Under the pieces are notes generated by a model that saw only the letters and a program-made list of their open reading frames with translations, did no database searches and had not been told where the DNA came from. A stretch of DNA of 64,000 nucleotides from an uncultured Clostridia bacterium (lineage in GTDB: Bacteria > Bacillota > Clostridia > Christensenellales > CAG-138): assembly GCA_944366945.1 (NCBI GenBank), contig CALVWJ010000008.1, forward strand, positions 17,474-81,473, in the 5' to 3' direction. Every line of letters starts with the position of its first letter. Position 1 is the first letter of the stretch. The position numbers were made by a program, and so were the translations under genes. Shown piece by piece: positions 62,606-64,000 of the stretch.

Positions 62606-62652
62606 ATAAAAAGAAACCTTGCCTGTCCATGCCGAATATTGACAAGGTTTCT
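62606..62652 (-). terminator. Leftward terminator in the element
   Basis: A 10-bp stem AGAAACCTTG/CAAGGTTTCT with a 21-base loop runs into TTTTT on the minus strand. No gene was recognised just upstream of it, so it may terminate a small RNA or read-through. Confidence 0.6.
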
Positions 62653-63102
62653 GTTGCTGGCTGCTCTTTGGTAAAGGCGCCCGCTAGGAGCAGAGCCCAA
62701 GAAAAAATCCGATACCACCTGTGGTACCTCGAAGTCATTATACAGTGCAGGGTATCGTCTACAACAAACATGCGTAGAAATAGCAGAAGCCCGGCGCTCC
62801 GTTGCGGGCGGATTCACAGCGCTGCTCTATTCACAGGCTCCTGCCATTCCTATGCCAGGCCGTCCCATTTACATGGCTGGACGGGTTTACGTTGTCCTCC
62901 CTATACGTCTTGGCGCAACGGGTTGCACCCGTCATTTCGCATATTCTGCCGCTCGGAATAGGAAGACGACGCCGGGGTGCAGTATAGGGTTTTCAAAGTG
63001 CGAAAGCATCGCATCTTAACGATGGCAGCTTGGATTGGATGTCCCTCTCACCTATTAGCAGGTTTTGCGGCCAGATTTTAACCTCCTTTCGTGCATTTAC
63101 AT

Positions 63103-63147
63103 AAAAAGGCCGTCCGCAGGCTCTCCATGCAGGAAAGTGCGGACGGC
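63103..63147 (-). terminator. Terminator of the parM-parR-like operon
   Basis: GCCGTCCGCA/TGCGGACGGC with a 19-base loop is followed by TTTTT on the minus strand, 9 bp after the parR-like stop. Confidence 0.8.
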
Positions 63148-63155
63148 TCGGGTTT

Positions 63156-63527
63156 TTACAGAAATTCGTCCAGATTGTCAAGCATCATGCTGACCGCTGC
63201 ATCAACGGTTTGCTGAGGGACAGCGGGAGGGCGCTGTGGCTGAACCGCGGGCGGGTGGGCTTGTTCCCCGGCGGAGACATATTGCTGGATCATGCTCCGA
63301 ACCATTTTCTCCAGTTCGTCGCGTCGAAACAGCTCGCGGCGGATATGGATCTGCACAGCCTCACCAGCTTCCAGCTCAGGGTGCCGCTCCAGATATTCGC
63401 AGACTGCCTTTACGATGAAATCGCTCTTCTTATTCTTTAATCGCTCCAGCGTTTCACCGGCCCGGATATACGCCGGGGAGCTTGCCCGAAACTGAAGGAA
63501 GAATCGGTAGCCGTCCGGCGTTTTCAT
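63156..63527 (-). CDS. ParR-like DNA-binding partner of ParM
   Basis: This 123-residue protein has a putative ribbon-helix-helix at the N-terminus (YRFFLQFRA strand, then AYIRAGETLERL and KSDFIVKAVCEYLERHPEL helices), as in ParR-type adaptors of actin-like plasmid partition. Its start overlaps the parM stop as ATGA. A Pro/Gln-rich linker and an acidic C-terminus follow. It could bind a centromere and cap ParM filaments, or act as another partner of the actin-like protein. Confidence 0.6.
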   Translation of the reverse strand: MKTPDGYRFFLQFRASSPAYIRAGETLERLKNKKSDFIVKAVCEYLERHPELEAGEAVQIHIRRELFRRDELEKMVRSMIQQYVSAGEQAHPPAVQPQRPPAVPQQTVDAAVSMMLDNLDEFL

Positions 63528-64000
63528 ATTGCGCTGCCTGCCCTTCGGGCCAGTTTCTCTAGCTGCGCCTGCCCGAGCAGCTCATAGCCGTAGGCGTTGG
63601 CTCTGGTATTCGGCTCAAACTCCACAGCGCTGACAAAAGCTGACGCCTTTATAAAGGCGCGCAGCAGGATCGATCCTCCGCCTACAAATATAGCAGGGTT
63701 TGTCCGCAGATCCACTTGAAGCTCCCGGAGCTTGTTGAGCATATCGGTAGCATACTTTTCCACCTCCCTGCGGATGGCCTTCTGTATCTCGCCGTCCAGA
63801 ACGGTATTTTGTCCCGCAAGGATCTCGCAGATATGTTCATCATCAATGGAAATATCATAGAGCGAATTTACCTTGCCGGCGATATGGTTGGTCATGGTGA
63901 TGACCCCCATGTTCAGACTGCGACAGAACTCCATATCCGGCTTGCCCTTGCGAAGCAGCAATACATCGCTGGTATAACCGCCAATATCGATCACAAAGGT
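63524..64000 (-). CDS. ParM/StbA-like actin (5' part outside window)
   Basis: This partial protein shows the actin/ASKHA phosphate-2 motif TFVIDIGGYTSDV at the window edge and the adenosine motif IFVGGGSILL further on, and ends at the C-terminus. The match is with plasmid-segregation ParM/StbA-like actins. At least the first 150 or so residues are missing. It lies in a mobile element, suggesting partition or copy control of a replicating form during transfer. Confidence 0.75.
   Translation of the reverse strand, partial: TFVIDIGGYTSDVLLLRKGKPDMEFCRSLNMGVITMTNHIAGKVNSLYDISIDDEHICEILAGQNTVLDGEIQKAIRREVEKYATDMLNKLRELQVDLRTNPAIFVGGGSILLRAFIKASAFVSAVEFEPNTRANAYGYELLGQAQLEKLARRAGSAI

Larger units (their letters stand above)
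62453..63155. other. About 700 bp non-coding stretch inside the mobile element
   Basis: No recognisable gene is present. Two leftward terminators bracket it: AGAAACCTTG/CAAGGTTTCT at 62612-62652, and GCCGTCCGCA/TGCGGACGGC at 63109-63147, each followed on the minus strand by a T-run. A short palindrome ACGGGT-TGC-ACCCGT occurs near 62919-62933. Element ends often carry such regulatory or transfer-origin DNA, but I cannot identify one. Confidence 0.4.

Noticed and set aside
62569..62817. 82-codon minus-strand frame in the mobile element
   Set aside because: It spans a terminator hairpin, has no ribosome site that fits and shows no known motif.

Overview
The window looks like a chromosome segment of an anaerobic, endospore-forming member of the Clostridia (Firmicutes), probably a gut commensal. 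The evidence is a butyryl-CoA dehydrogenase/electron-transfer-flavoprotein operon, a yabP-yabQ-divIC sporulation and division cluster, Bce-type peptide sensing, a type A chloramphenicol acetyltransferase like those of clostridia, and a resident element that carries a large serine recombinase and ParM. The core genes are GC-rich. Islands around 47.9-49.6 kb and 53.3-55.9 kb are visibly more AT-rich and carry accessory genes. I cannot name the species.

Layout. 0-5 kb: crotonase (cut by the window edge), hydroxybutyryl-CoA dehydrogenase, butyryl-CoA dehydrogenase and EtfBA, which together reduce C4-CoA intermediates on the way to butyrate. 5-9 kb: an acyl-ACP thioesterase and small metabolic or unknown genes. 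9-10.55 kb: a stretch without an intact gene, holding gene remnants and a tRNA-like fragment. 10.6-15.6 kb: a complete citrate lyase operon, citDEFC plus a fused citX-citG. 16-21 kb: a leftward Ppx/divIC/yabQ/yabP cluster, then Rho with a long low-complexity insertion, and ribosomal protein L31 behind a structured leader. 21.5-29.8 kb: a radical SAM aminomutase-like protein, a phosphohexomutase, two short-chain dehydrogenases, a PadR/DUF1700 pair, and a J-domain/DUF5685/zinc-ribbon group. 29.9-34.3 kb: a BceRSAB-type two-component system and its ABC transporter. 34.3-40.5 kb: the pyrBICFKDE pyrimidine operon behind an attenuator with its own leader peptide. 42-47.4 kb: a selenium module (SelD, a class V aminotransferase, LysR, YedE, a TusA/YedF-like protein and DUF3343). 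48-56 kb: an orphan HicA, unknown genes, a heterodimeric ABC exporter under a MerR-type promoter, and a chloramphenicol acetyltransferase. 56-60.7 kb: lgt, nicotinate phosphoribosyltransferase, a lipoprotein, a cytidylate-kinase-like protein, and a feoB cut in half. 60.75-64 kb: one end of a mobile element that appears to have inserted into feoB; it holds a serine recombinase and the end of a parM-parR-like pair.

The most interesting signals are these. (1) The pyrB leader encodes a 34-residue peptide whose reading frame runs into an intrinsic terminator, which is the layout of the enterobacterial pyrBI attenuator. (2) The selenium module carries striking inverted repeats between its divergent genes. 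(3) feoB is disrupted next to a serine-recombinase element. (4) An efflux promoter has a 19-bp spacer filled by a palindrome. (5) Rho carries about 130 residues of Gln/Asn/Tyr/Gly-rich sequence. Family names are assigned from recognised motifs and no database search was run.
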